This document shows, one piece after another, positions 21,601 through 28,743 of a stretch of DNA of 64,000 nt. The stretch is from the NCBI RefSeq assembly GCF_037975245.1, contig NC_092578.1, positions 19,672,821 through 19,736,820 of the forward strand. The letters are read 5' to 3'. The position numbers and the translations under genes are program-made. The notes below the pieces were generated by a model, which worked only from the letters and a program-made list of their open reading frames with translations, ran no database searches and was not told the DNA's origin. How positions within the stretch are numbered: the first letter of the stretch is position 1; each line of letters begins with the position of its first letter. Source of the stretch: Apostichopus japonicus (lineage: Eukaryota; Echinodermata; Holothuroidea; Aspidochirotida; Stichopodidae).

Positions 21601-24210
21601 CGGGATTAACCGTGCAAATCTGGAAGTTGTTTGCATCATGTTTGGTGCCCTCATTCACTACTTCTGTCTCGCCACTGTTGCATGGATGTGTGTAGAAGCG
21701 ATGAACATGTATCTCTTGTTCGTTAAAGTCTTTAACTCAGGTGTCCAACATTTTATGAAGAAGGCAGCTTTGGTTGCATGGGGTAATCATGATTTGTATA
21801 AGTATTTAAGTTCCATATATTCAGAGGAGGTGCAATAGGGTTCATATCTATGGTGATGGGGGGGGGAGGGGGAGGGAACACACAATGTTTGAGGGCCAGT
21901 GATTCATGTGATATTGATTCAAAGGGTTAAACCACAAAATTACCTCAAATATCCAGAGTGACAAACTGGATCCTCTTTGCAATCTGTAATTTACAAAGTA
22001 ATGGACAGTTTGGAAGTATGATGCACCCTATGCAAGATCAGTTAATGAAATCTAAACTTAATAAACTGTTACATTCATTTTTGACAGGTCTTCCTCTTGT
22101 GGTTGTGGTAGTATCGGTCGCTGTGAAGTCAGTAAATTACAGAGGAGATTAGTAAGTAACATCCTGATAGATTGCAGTTCCTCTGTTAATGACCTTCAGT
22201 CTTGCTCCCAATTTTTAGCTTGTGAGAGTTGTTGTTTTGATCAACCTTCCAAATAATTTGGCATATATTTCAAGGAGTATTTAATTACACATTTAATACT
22301 TTAGTGAGAGGGAATATATTTCAAGAGTGCTAATGTAATGTTAAGTTAATTCTGCTGTTTTTGAACGTGCATGGACCTCAAACAATAGGTTAAATCTGCT
22401 GATCATAAACATGCATGGACCTCAAACAATAGGTTATATCTGCTGATCATAAACATGCATGGGCCATAAACAATAGGTTAAATCTGCTGATCATAAACAT
22501 GCATGGACCTCAAACAATAGGTTATATCTGCTGATCATAAACATGCATGAACCTCAAACAATAGGTTAAATCTGCTGATCATAAACATGCATGGACCTCA
22601 AACAATAGGTTATATCTGCTGATCATAAACATGCATGAACCTCAAACAATAGGCTAATGCTGCTGATCATAAACATGCATGGGCCATAAACAATAGCTTA
22701 AATCTGCTGATCATAAACATGCATGGACCTCAAACAATAGGTTAATTCTGCTGATCATAAACATGCATGGGCCATAGACAATAGGTTAATGCTGCTGATC
22801 ATAAACATGCATGGGCCATAAACAATAGGTTAAATCTGCTGATCATAAACATGCATGGACCTCAAACAATGGGTTAATTCTGCTGATCATAAACATGCAT
22901 GGGCCATAGACAATAGGTTAAATCTGCTGCTGATCATAATCATGCATAGACCTCAAACAAAAGTTTAATCTGCTGATCATAATCATGCAAGGACCTCAAA
23001 CAATAGGTTAAATCTGCTGATCATAAACATGCATGGGCCATAGACAATAGGTTAAATCTGCTGATCATAAACATGCATGGACCTCAAACAATAGGCTAAT
23101 GCTGCTGATCATAAACATGCATGGACCATATAAACAATAGGTTATATCTGCGATTGATGAAGATGTATTGACCACAAACAGTTGGGACATTCGGCTGTTA
23201 ACAAACATCTAGGGATCACACACACTGGGGAAGGTCTTCTATTTATGACCATCAGTGGATTACTAAGTTCAGGCAGGTTCTTTATCTGTGTAAAAGTAAG
23301 TTGGCCTGACGTTTCGATCCTAGCAGGATCTTCTTCAGAGGCTAAATGACAAGTTACAGTAACAGAGGGGACAAAAACACGCACAGAATACAGACAGGTT
23401 AATGAGCATGGTGAACACAATGAGATGGATGAAATGGGATTAAAAGTAGACAATGGATGGTGAAAAGAAAGCAACAGGGGAAGAGGAGAGGAAGGAGATA
23501 AACTGTGGAGGGACAAAGAGAGGATTAAAGGCAGAGGGTAGATTCTTTATCTGTTACAACAAAGAAAGAGCTGGTCCTGTTTATCCTCACACAAACCATT
23601 ACTTAGGGAAACGGTGCTCTTAAATATCCTCAGCTATATAGCAACTGTTTCATCTATTTATAAGGTCAGTGATTTTTTTTACATCATCTGATCCTCTCTC
23701 TCCTGCAGCTGTTTTCCGCAAACAGGTACCATGACATTTTACATTGGTGTTGTTCTGTTCATCGCTGTCATGCTGGTGTTCAATCTGGTCATGTTTGTCT
23801 TAATAATCAAACAAATCACATGTCGCCCACAGTTCAAGAAGGATGATCCCAGGAAAGAAAACATTAAACGCATCCAAAACGCCATCTCCATCTTGATGCT
23901 GCTGGGTCTCGCCTGGCTGTTTGGATTCTTTGCAATAGGTGGTGCCCAGTTTATATTTAACCTCCTCTTCCTCATCTGCAACTCCCTGCAAGGATTATTC
24001 ATCTTTCTCCTCTTCTGTGTGAGAAACCAGGAAGTCCAAATGGAATGGAGGTTAATTTTTGGGCAGACTGGAGGATACAAAGTTAACAAAAGTTCCAATA
24101 CTAGATCCACAGGTTCATCGAGTTCCAAAAACCCCAAAGGAAATCAAAATGTTAACAGTGACGAAAACACCACTGAGAAAATTCAGATGGAACCTACTTC
24201 ATCCCCCTGA
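438..24210 (+). CDS. Adhesion G-protein-coupled receptor, 5'-incomplete gene span of 16 exons
   Basis: The span encodes a class B2 (adhesion) GPCR, a plasma-membrane receptor that normally self-cleaves at a GPS site and is activated by a tethered peptide. Exons are 438-642, 1517-1581, 5980-6597, 9454-9723, 10566-10678, 12960-13170, 13630-13746, 14769-14905, 15989-16144, 16513-16894, 17888-18060, 18707-18880, 20298-20407, 21520-21782, 22088-22151 and 23709-24210. All junctions have GT-AG borders and matching phase, about 1185 codons in total. Order is Ig, 8-Cys module, Ig, SEA, HRM, GAIN/GPS, 7TM, short tail. SEA plus Ig domains recall vertebrate ADGRF5 (Ig-hepta), but the order differs, so I give no symbol. 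The first exon enters in phase 1, so signal peptide and upstream exons lie outside the window. Small exons could have been missed, but none is needed for frame. Confidence 0.93.
1517..1581 (+). CDS. aGPCR exon 2: second half of Ig domain 1
   Basis: This 65-nt exon is too short for ORF finding. It follows a strong pyrimidine tract and CTGAAG acceptor and ends at G|GTTAGT; phase 2 in, phase 1 out. Joined to exon 1 it gives [14 protein letters not shown] and KTVQVSLI, an Ig F-strand cysteine and G strand. An alternative acceptor at 1427 gives [13 protein letters not shown] and then a stop, so it is less likely. Confidence 0.82.
1582..4090 (+). other. Intron 2, first part: unassigned repeat-like block
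   Basis: No gene is visible. From about 1920 to 3480 the composition changes to C/A-rich on this strand with more CpG. It opens with a hairpin-forming stretch (GAAGCGAACC... to ...CCTTCGCTTC, 1920-1974), so it is probably an inserted element whose ends I could not fix. A C-run lies at 3826-3835. Small ORFs here show no recognisable domain. Confidence 0.4.
5366..5417 (+). repeat. DIRS internal complementary region
   Basis: This 52-bp segment is the perfect reverse complement of 5856-5907. In DIRS elements such a region matches the outer ends of the split terminal repeats and is thought to template circularisation. Confidence 0.7.
5856..5907 (-). repeat. DIRS right terminal inverted repeat
   Basis: Partner of the 52-bp segment at 5366-5417. 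It ends about 70 bp before the receptor's exon 3, so the retroelement sits close to that exon's branch-point region. Confidence 0.65.
5980..6597 (+). CDS. aGPCR exon 3: unrecognised 8-cysteine extracellular module
   Basis: The acceptor TTTAATTTCAG opens the exon in phase 1 and G|GTAACC closes it in phase 1. The 206-codon module has eight cysteines (QC, AC, PC, TC, EC, SC, SC, KC), consistent with a disulfide-bonded ectodomain. I do not recognise the fold. It has beta-like alternation ([20 protein letters not shown]) and an acidic Gly/Ser loop ([11 protein letters not shown]). The open frame runs past this donor to TAA at 6711-6713, so a terminal-exon version is possible. I prefer the donor because its phase fits the next Ig exon. 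Confidence 0.75.
6598..6989 (+). other. Possible alternative 3' end of exon 3
   Basis: If the donor at 6598 is skipped, the frame adds 38 codons and stops at 6713. An ATTAAA at 6842-6847 could serve as a variant poly(A) signal. The product would be a secreted N-terminal fragment. Coding potential of the 38 codons is unremarkable. Confidence 0.3.
6990..9073 (+). repeat. Minisatellite, 56-bp unit, about 37 copies, intron 3
   Basis: The unit contains GATAGTAGGGGGAGGGG, then GTATGCATGGGCAAACAAT. Units differ mainly at ATT/AAT, TTAGAA/TCAGAA and GGTATA/GCTAGA, giving local higher-order structure. A 223-bp block of four units starting near 7056 recurs unchanged at 7279. The long ORFs on both strands are by-products of the repeat. 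Confidence 0.95.
9074..9453 (+). other. End of intron 3
   Basis: Unique AT-rich sequence between the minisatellite and exon 4. No other feature is seen. Confidence 0.5.
9454..9723 (+). CDS. aGPCR exon 4: Ig domain 2
   Basis: A single-exon Ig module, phase 1-1, 90 codons. It shows the first cysteine in [17 protein letters not shown] (core Trp), then [14 protein letters not shown], the D-x-G-x-Y-x-C signature. The acceptor is TTCTACAG and the donor G|GTATTT. The symmetric phase makes the exon skippable without frameshift. Confidence 0.92.
9724..10565 (+). other. Intron 4
   Basis: No coding or repeat structure recognised. Confidence 0.5.
10566..10678 (+). CDS. aGPCR exon 5: start of SEA domain
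   Basis: Phase 1 in, phase 0 out. It encodes [22 protein letters not shown] and [12 protein letters not shown], the first strand and helix of a SEA domain. The exon is too short for ORF finding and was found from domain continuity and splice sites (CTGAAG| and |GTACGT). Confidence 0.87.
10679..11676 (+). other. Intron 5, first part
   Basis: AT-rich unique sequence before the TIR element. Nothing else is recognised. Confidence 0.45.
11677..12616 (+). mobile_element. 940-bp non-autonomous TIR element, TA target site
   Basis: The ends are inverted repeats of about 40 bp and more: CGGAGAGCCAAACGTTCC at the left and its reverse complement at the right. TA flanks both sides, as with Tc1/mariner-like elements. 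Further inward similarity (ATATATATGTCCAAT, CATATGAACATGTCGAA) extends the arms. The centre has three units of about 147 bp, each built on TGTGGGC...GGGCC, starting near 11818, 11966 and 12112. No transposase frame is present. Confidence 0.75.
12617..12959 (+). other. End of intron 5
   Basis: AT-rich sequence with a T-run and CATTAG acceptor leading to exon 6. No other feature. Confidence 0.5.
12960..13170 (+). CDS. aGPCR exon 6: rest of SEA domain
   Basis: Phase 0 in, phase 1 out (T|GTAAGT). It encodes [29 protein letters not shown] and a helix [12 protein letters not shown], typical of SEA. Canonical SEA autoproteolysis uses G-S-V-V-V; here the equivalent turn reads SGGFVV, so self-cleavage in this domain is doubtful. 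Confidence 0.9.
13171..13629 (+). other. Intron 6
   Basis: AT-rich with a good T-rich acceptor tract at the end. No other feature. Confidence 0.5.
13630..13746 (+). CDS. aGPCR exon 7: linker and start of HRM domain
   Basis: Phase 1-1, 39 codons, acceptor CCTTTAG and donor CACAG|GTAACA. It gives [14 protein letters not shown], an amphipathic stretch and [10 protein letters not shown]. The last cysteine and Pro-Gly pair begin the hormone-receptor motif completed in exon 8. Confidence 0.88.
13747..14392 (+). other. Intron 7 before the minisatellite
   Basis: No recognisable feature. Confidence 0.45.
14393..14756 (+). repeat. 38-bp minisatellite abutting exon 8 acceptor
   Basis: Degenerate units built on CATGTGACCATGAGTTA and GTGACCATTTACTG. 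The array ends about 12 bp before the exon 8 acceptor, so the branch point probably lies in repeat sequence. Confidence 0.85.
14769..14905 (+). CDS. aGPCR exon 8: HRM domain core
   Basis: Phase 1 in, phase 0 out. It encodes [22 protein letters not shown] and an acidic tail [15 protein letters not shown]. With exon 7 this matches the HRM pattern C-P-G...R-x-C...W-x-x-P...C found in many adhesion GPCRs ahead of GAIN. Confidence 0.9.
14906..15988 (+). other. Intron 8
   Basis: AT-rich intron. No coding or repeat structure recognised. Confidence 0.5.
15989..16144 (+). CDS. aGPCR exon 9: GAIN subdomain A helices
   Basis: Phase 0-0, 52 codons, acceptor TTTATAG and donor GAG|GTAATT. It encodes [15 protein letters not shown] and [14 protein letters not shown], the helical start of a GAIN domain, with potential N-glycosylation sites. 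Confidence 0.9.
16145..16512 (+). other. Intron 9
   Basis: AT-rich; contains a short CAGCCTAGGTCA direct duplication near 16281. Nothing else. Confidence 0.5.
16513..16894 (+). CDS. aGPCR exon 10: GAIN domain centre
   Basis: Phase 0 in, phase 1 out (G|GTAAAG). It encodes [22 protein letters not shown] and then the beta-rich part ([32 protein letters not shown]) of GAIN subdomain B. Its last about 49 bp and donor form the source of the tandem array that follows. Confidence 0.92.
16846..17580 (+). repeat. Tandem amplification of exon 10 donor edge, about 103-bp period
   Basis: Copies of AAGGCCTCTATAAC start at 16846 (in the exon), 16952, 17057, 17160, 17263, 17366, 17469 and 17574 (partial). 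Each full copy carries the coding end ([17 protein letters not shown]) and a G|GTAAAG or GTAAGG donor, then intron sequence. Intronic copies resemble each other more than the exon, so they spread after diverging from it. Confidence 0.95.
17581..17887 (+). other. End of intron 10
   Basis: Contains short repeats around ACTATAAGTAT (17760-17860). The acceptor is CACACTGCAG. Confidence 0.5.
17888..18060 (+). CDS. aGPCR exon 11: GAIN beta strands
   Basis: Phase 1 in, phase 0 out (CCT|GTGAGT). It encodes [16 protein letters not shown] and [15 protein letters not shown], the strands before the GPS in GAIN subdomain B. Confidence 0.92.
18061..18706 (+). other. Intron 11
   Basis: Three loose repeats of an ATTATAAAGTTTATTATAACGAG-like segment occur near 18530-18670. 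No other feature. Confidence 0.5.
18707..18880 (+). CDS. aGPCR exon 12: GPS motif and tethered agonist
   Basis: Phase 0-0, 58 codons. It shows the complete GPS pattern: C-x2-W (RRCVFWDF), [10 protein letters not shown], and [14 protein letters not shown]. Cleavage is expected between Leu and Thr of HL|T, leaving TNFAILV as the start of the tethered agonist. Catalytic His and Thr and all four conserved cysteines are present, so autoproteolysis should be intact. Confidence 0.96.
18881..19317 (+). other. Start of intron 12
   Basis: Contains a short (TAG)n at about 18945-18959. No other feature. Confidence 0.5.
19318..20122 (+). repeat. 23-bp minisatellite, intron 12
   Basis: About 35 units of GCATAGCATCAAACACCAGT plus TAA, with variants lacking or shortening CAGTTAA. 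Ends about 175 bp before exon 13. Confidence 0.95.
20298..20407 (+). CDS. aGPCR exon 13: transmembrane helix 1
   Basis: Phase 0 in, phase 2 out (AA|GTAAGT). It encodes [14 protein letters not shown], then the hydrophobic helix [19 protein letters not shown]. Directly follows the tethered agonist in the spliced message. Confidence 0.94.
20455..20835. repeat. Array of self-complementary repeats, intron 13
   Basis: Units of about 40 bp alternate CCCTGTATGTA and TACATACAGGG around palindromes such as TGTAGGCCTACA and CATATATGTACATATATG. Because the array is largely its own reverse complement, long ORFs appear on both strands; they are not genes. Confidence 0.92.
20836..21519 (+). other. Rest of intron 13
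   Basis: Includes a short 24-bp-type repeat GCTAATACTATGCTAATATTAT at about 21357-21402. Otherwise unremarkable. Confidence 0.5.
21520..21782 (+). CDS. aGPCR exon 14: helices 2 and 3
   Basis: Phase 2 in, phase 1 out (G|GTAATC). It encodes ICL1 ([10 protein letters not shown]), helix 2 ([20 protein letters not shown]), the ECL1 cysteine VVCIMF, and helix 3 ending [15 protein letters not shown]. These match the class B2 pattern, including the helix-3 cysteine paired with ECL2. Confidence 0.95.
22088..22151 (+). CDS. aGPCR exon 15: helix 4
   Basis: A 64-nt exon, phase 1 in, phase 2 out (TA|GTAAGT). It encodes [21 protein letters not shown] and ends in the first two bases of a Tyr codon; exon 16 starts with C, completing Y-C-F, the ECL2 motif. 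Confidence 0.92.
22355..23150 (+). repeat. 44-bp minisatellite, about 18 copies, intron 15
   Basis: The unit includes AAACATGCATGGACCTC, AAACAATAGGTTA and CTGCTGATCAT. Variants swap GACCTC for GGCCAT. Confidence 0.95.
23288..23374 (-). repeat. Hammerhead-like retroelement tail, minus orientation
   Basis: Read on the minus strand it contains AGCCT, CTGAAGA, a GATCCT/AGGATC stem and GAAACGTC followed by AGGCC. A near-identical copy in the opposite orientation lies at 24479-24566. Such CTGANGA...GAAACGTC tails are typical of Penelope-like retroelements. Here one extra A separates the core from stem II. Confidence 0.55.
23709..24210 (+). CDS. aGPCR exon 16: ECL2, helices 5-7, cytoplasmic tail, stop
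   Basis: The last coding exon. It encodes CFPQTG of ECL2, helix 5 ([20 protein letters not shown]), a basic ICL3, helix 6 with [18 protein letters not shown], and helix 7 ([20 protein letters not shown]). A tail of about 60 residues rich in Ser, Asn and Lys follows, to TGA at 24208. No PDZ-ligand consensus is obvious. Confidence 0.96.
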
Positions 24211-24360
24211 AACTCAAATACATTGCTTCTTTCATTTTTCTGCTGTGTTCCATGTAGGCTGCAAATTAGTAAAACTATATATATATATATATATATGAAA
24301 CGAATATATGAAACTAATATATGAAACCATACATATGAAACCAATAAACGAAATAAAGGT
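24211..24360 (+). other. aGPCR 3' UTR with (TA)n and poly(A) signals
   Basis: A TA microsatellite lies at 24276-24295, then short ATATGAAAC repeats. AATAAA occurs at 24343-24348 and 24352-24357, the likely polyadenylation signals. Confidence 0.7.
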
Positions 24361-24478
24361 TTACTGTAATATTAGTTTACTGTTTTATAGAGTAGATATA
24401 TCTTCAGAGTATACTTTTTACAGAATCATATTTTAAAGGTTGAATTTATACAGAATTTTAGTTTTGCTTTTCTAAGTA

Positions 24479-24566
24479 CTTTGTCCCTTCTGTTATACTG
24501 TTACTTGTCATTTAGCCTGTGAAGAAGATCCTGCTTGGATCGAAACGTCAGGCCAACTTACTTTTA
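24479..24566 (+). repeat. Hammerhead-like retroelement tail, plus orientation
   Basis: About 88 bp, an imperfect reverse complement of 23288-23374. The core reads CTGTGAAGA, with one base changed from the first copy. Together the pair flanks the receptor's last exon. Confidence 0.55.
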
Positions 24567-25240
24567 CACATTCTATTACACAGGCTCTCTAGTGGATAAG
24601 CAGTTTGCTAACAGTTTTATTTTATTTTGATTAACAAGGAAAAAGAAAATATTGAGCTGTAGTCAAGTTTCTATAGCTATTAACTCTTTAAATATATTAA
24701 TATCTGGAATGCTTCTTTAATGTTAAAGTTAAATTGATGATCACATCACTACAGTTAATGTTTAATGTTTAATCAATAGTTTTATGACTTTTTATAACCC
24801 AATCAAAACATTTTATTTTAGCTTTATAAAACTAAAAGAGAACGATAATGGAATCAAACATATTAACTATTATTTTATATGTAAATTGATATCTTTTGTA
24901 CTTCCTTATAGAACTGCATTATTGGCTCCAATTATAGCACGCTTTATCTAGGAAAGTTTTGTGATTATGTAATCGACCTACACGGTCGTAAATCCACCTC
25001 ACGCTCTAAGATTAGCCTGCATAGCTTCTTAACACCATTAGGCTCTTCGTGTAAACACTGTTTGGAAATATGTTCATGCCTACAGTGTAGTTAATCATAC
25101 AGCGTTCACACAAAGACCCTCATATAGGAAAAGTATGTGGCAGGAGTTGCAGACTAATTGGTAAAAAGAAGTAATTTTACGAACAAGGCAGGTCGATTCC
25201 CAAGAAGCGTTTTTCCGTGATAGTTATGTTGGGGTCTATA
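24567..25240. other. Intergenic, no feature
   Basis: AT-rich unique-looking sequence. I see no gene or repeat. Confidence 0.5.
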
Positions 25241-25787
25241 CACTGGCGGATCCAGGGCCCTCGTTTGGGAGGGGCCAAAGTGGCATTAGAGTGATATGGG
25301 GGAGGGGTCTAAGGGGAGGGGGTGCCCCCTCTTTGGAAAATGTTCTATTGCTGAATGCCCTCAGATGCAATTTGGTGCGACAAAAGTGTACAATGGTGAT
25401 ATTAATTTACTTCTAAAACAAATGTTTCCCAGGTGTAATTTTCTAAAATATTTATAAAACAAAGTTGGGATCATCTTTCTCAAGAAATTTTATTTCTCAT
25501 AGGTTATAAATTTCTTAGAACCAGCCTGTAACTGCAAAATGGTGTTAAACTGTAAATCCTCATGCTCATACATTTACACAGCTCCCAACTCTTGAGAAGG
25601 CAAATGCTGGTCCATGCCACGAATCACCGTCCTGGGGAAGGGGTATAAGGGGAGGGGGTGTCCCCCTCCCCTATTGAATTTTTTTGGAATCCTGGTGATG
25701 CCTACATGTAAAATGGTGGCACTTATGAAAGGCTTTTGTCACCCAAAATTTTCAGAGAAATATGCATTTTATTGTGTGTAACATCAA

Positions 25788-26149
25788 CAAGGGCGTAGGA
25801 ACCGGGGGGGGGGCTGGGGGGCGCCAGCCCCCAGTGAAAAATGTGGAGGGGCGGAAGTATCATTCCGCCCCCCCCCCCCCGCTTCGCAAGTCAGAAAACC
25901 CCTTTTTCATTTCCAAATGAGAAAAAAAAATCTCATTTGGAGCACCAAATTGCATCTAAGGCCTGGTGAAAATACAAAATTAAGTTTACAAAATGGAGTG
26001 GGTGTTGAAGTGTGCTATATTGCACCAAATTGCATCTGAGGCTACCTGATTCCAAAGGGGAGGGGGACACCCCTCCCCTTAGACCCCCCCAGGCCGGCCA
26101 TCAGTCTTCAGCCCCCCCCCCCACTCAAAAGTACCTTCCTACGCCACTG
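25788..26149. mobile_element. hAT-type MITE nested in 25241 element, TSD AACATCAA
   Basis: Begins CAAGGGCGTAGGAACC, ends TTCCTACGCCACTG, flanked by AACATCAA (25780-25787, 26150-26157). A sister copy of the same subfamily is at 46709-47080. Internally G- and C-runs can pair. Confidence 0.9.
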
Positions 26150-26277
26150 AACATCAATAAATTGAATAGTAGGTGATAATTCATTCTTTCCCGTGGCATG
26201 AAAATGTTCGCTGTTCGCCCCAATTCAAAGGTTCAAATGATGCTGTAAAGGAGGTTTTATACACTATTATGCTAAAT

Positions 26278-26928
26278 CAAGGGCGGCGGAAGCACTTTTA
26301 ATCTGGGGGGGCACCGACATCAAAGGGCACTTTGCAGAAATTCGATTGGACTGATGTAGCCTTATATTTAGTACCCTTTATAACTCTTATTGTATTATCT
26401 TATTTGCGTATACACATCACTCCATCAACGCCCCCCCCCCCCCCCTCAAGGAAAATATGCATACTAGCACTGCAATATCCAATGTGCAAATTGGGAAACA
26501 AGGAACAAGTTTTCTATTGAGACAAAATGAGGTGAAATCATGCTAGTTGCTAATGTAGGAATCTTCCGAATTAGAGTTTATTTCTTGTTAATATCTTAAC
26601 AAATTGTTTCCATTCGAAATAGCTTTGAGTTTGACCCACATAAATTCATTAAAAGTCAGGGGCGTAGCCGGGATTTGCAAAGTTGTATGCATGACTATCT
26701 GAGCGGAGCGCCACCATCGGTTGGCGCGGAGCGTACAAGAAAAATTTTGGTTTTACAAACCCCTCAGATGGCCGGAAACGGCCCTTCCCGAGTGTTCATT
26801 CTGCTTCCCTGGCCTCTTGCTAACTTGAGACACCTCAATTTTTATGTAGAAAAAGGGCACATTTTTAACCCTGAGGAAAAGTGGGGGGGCACGTGCCCCC
26901 TGTGCCCCCCCCGGTTCCGCCGCCCTTG
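26278..26928. mobile_element. 651-bp hAT-type element, TSD TGCTAAAT
   Basis: Perfect 14-bp terminal inverted repeats (CAAGGGCGGCGGAA) with TGCTAAAT at 26270-26277 and 26929-26936. It also lies inside the 25241-27262 element. It carries the GCGGAGCGCCACC...GGTTGGCGC hairpin at 26703 and a GGCCG-GAAA-CGGCC hairpin at about 26771. Related to copies at 33308, 38797, 35378 and 40117. Confidence 0.92.
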
Positions 26929-27270
26929 TGCTAAATGCTAAAGAAATGATGGTTGCTAAGTCAAAATTTGATGCAAATTTTTTTATGTATACTTGACAAT
27001 TACAATGCGGTTTTTTCGGACGCTTGTGCGGGTCAGCGGGTTTGGGTGTTAGACTGCGGGTCTAATTCCCGCGAATTGCGGGTCAGTTGGGAGCTCTGCA
27101 TTTAATTTTAAACCAGAAAACGAAAAGGTTTCGACTAGTCTACCACTGCTATTCCTCTCGATTTTATTAATTTCCAATCATATGATTTAGCGGATGTTCG
27201 GAAACACTTTTTGGCTCACCTTTGGGGGGGGGGGGTCATGGCCCCCCTTGGATCCGCCAGTGGGTCTATA

Positions 27271-28099
27271 CAGCAGACCTTTAAGTTGTGACATTTTTAC
27301 TACTATGCAGTAATATGGATAAGAATATGTTCTTTATTTGCCCAGATTTTAATCCCTTCAATTATTTACTTTGAATGTCTTTCTGTTTTGCCAATAACTT
27401 CTTCTTAGCCTATATGCATGATTACACAGACTAATTGAGAATTCTCTTCCATATAACAACTCCCTTAAACGTTGCTCATTACAAATCTTGTTTATAATAT
27501 GCAATAAACAAATAAAGTCACGCTTTTACTCTCTTGTTAAATGCGTTTCTTCTTGAACTCGTTCTTTTATTTCGGTTTTATTTTAAAACTAACAGTTGGT
27601 TATTTTTATATAAGGACAATCGTTCCATTGTTCTGGGAGTGACAAGACAATAATCACTCCGCCATTTGGAACAGTAAGTAAAAGTTAAAGACGACTTGAA
27701 ATTCCAAATGAATTCGAGGAGGTGATCGGATAAATTCCAAGTTAATACGAGGCCTCATAGATTAACTCAGTCTGTCAATAGAACATCTTGCCGAATCCCG
27801 CACCCGTGAACCTCATAGATTAACTTAGTCTGTCACTCATCTATGCGACCAATATCCGAAGTAGACATTTTGCAATAATACTTAATACACAAGATACAAA
27901 GTTAAAACAGCACAAAGTAAAGTAAAGGCCTGACGAGAGGGAATGGGGGGGGGGGGGGGTTACAGTCCAAGAGACACCAGTGTCACCGAGGTCCAAATTG
28001 GCTCTCGACGCTACTGGTAACGAGTGAGAATACCTTTCCCTTGAAGCAACGATTTCCAGCTTTGTTACAACTTAAAAGACATTTCTGCATTGCTGTAAA
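27271..28099. other. Intergenic, no gene seen
   Basis: Mostly AT-rich. A G-run sits at 27945-27958. CCTCATAGATTAACT occurs twice (about 27751 and 27810). Confidence 0.45.
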
Positions 28100-28172
28100 C
28101 ATATGAATCGAACACAGACCTGTGTTCTCCTATTACAACCTGACAAAATGACAACCACTACACCTTCGTTGG
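28100..28172 (-). repeat. tRNA-derived sequence, probable SINE relic
   Basis: On the minus strand it has an A-box-like GTGTAGTGGTTGTC and a B-box-like GTTCGATTC at the expected spacing of a tRNA gene. The acceptor and T stems do not pair well, so this is a relic rather than a functional tRNA. Confidence 0.4.
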
Positions 28173-28384
28173 AAATAACATGAATATAGAAATGGCTTTC
28201 CGCTTTCGAGTTGTGTTTGTGCAAGATTTTATATGCCGGCAATGAAGAAGTATATTATTTATCCAATAAATGAAGTTGCTTAATATGCAGATAAATTGTT
28301 TGCAAACGATACATTACCTTACACCAACTTCTGAAGTGAACAACTGCCGCTAACTTCAAGTTGATTTTCCTCTATAGAGGGTGA

Positions 28385-28545
28385 CGGTGTCACAGTATGT
28401 TAGCACCAATCCAAATAGATCTTAGAGAAGGTCTGGGGTTTCAGCCAATCGCTGCCAAGCACCCCTAATCAAGATGTCTGCGCCCATAGATGTAAACAAA
28501 GTGCGAAGCGTAGACGAGAAGAATGGCGACTTCGAGCCCGACTTC
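28385..28545 (+). repeat. Promoter-like dispersed repeat with CCAAT element
   Basis: Shares GTTAGCACCAATC, AGATCT, GGGTTTCAGCCAATCGC and ATGTCTGCGCCC with the reverse complement of 49735-49850. Downstream are CpG and two short ATG frames without recognisable product. Confidence 0.5.
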
Positions 28546-28649
28546 AAGCGTGTATAGTTAAGTTGAAGGATCATAGAAATGAAGAAATGGCGAGCGGTCG
28601 ATTCGGGCGCTTTGGAATTGATGAAGAAGTCCGAATTTCGATATAGCCT

Positions 28650-28743
28650 ACCTATTACTAGTAGTAGGCATAGTATAAACTAGTTCTACTACTACTAGTA
28701 GTAGTAGTATGCTACTAGTAGTAATACTATACTACTATTATAG
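28650..28743. repeat. CTA/TAG microsatellite with palindromic sections
   Basis: Runs of ACTAGTAGTAG and CTACTACTACTAG on both strands. Confidence 0.8.

Larger units (their letters stand above)
25241..27262. mobile_element. hAT-type non-autonomous element, 8-bp TSD GGTCTATA, host of two nested elements
   Basis: The termini are inverted repeats (CACTGGCGGATCCAGGG; right end CCCTTGGATCCGCCAGTG) flanked by identical GGTCTATA at 25233-25240 and 27263-27270. Eight-base duplications are the hallmark of hAT elements. Without the nested insertions the core is about 1 kb. No transposase frame is seen. Confidence 0.88.

Noticed and set aside
23142-23516. 124-codon minus-strand ORF
   Set aside because: Overlaps minisatellite end and retroelement tail; no domain, and opposite to the receptor gene.
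23739-24137. 132-codon minus-strand ORF
   Set aside because: Shadow of the receptor's last exon in the opposite frame.
27050-27100. tRNA-like GGTCTAATTCCCGCG
   Set aside because: Part of the outer hAT element with repeated GCGGGT motifs; no cloverleaf.
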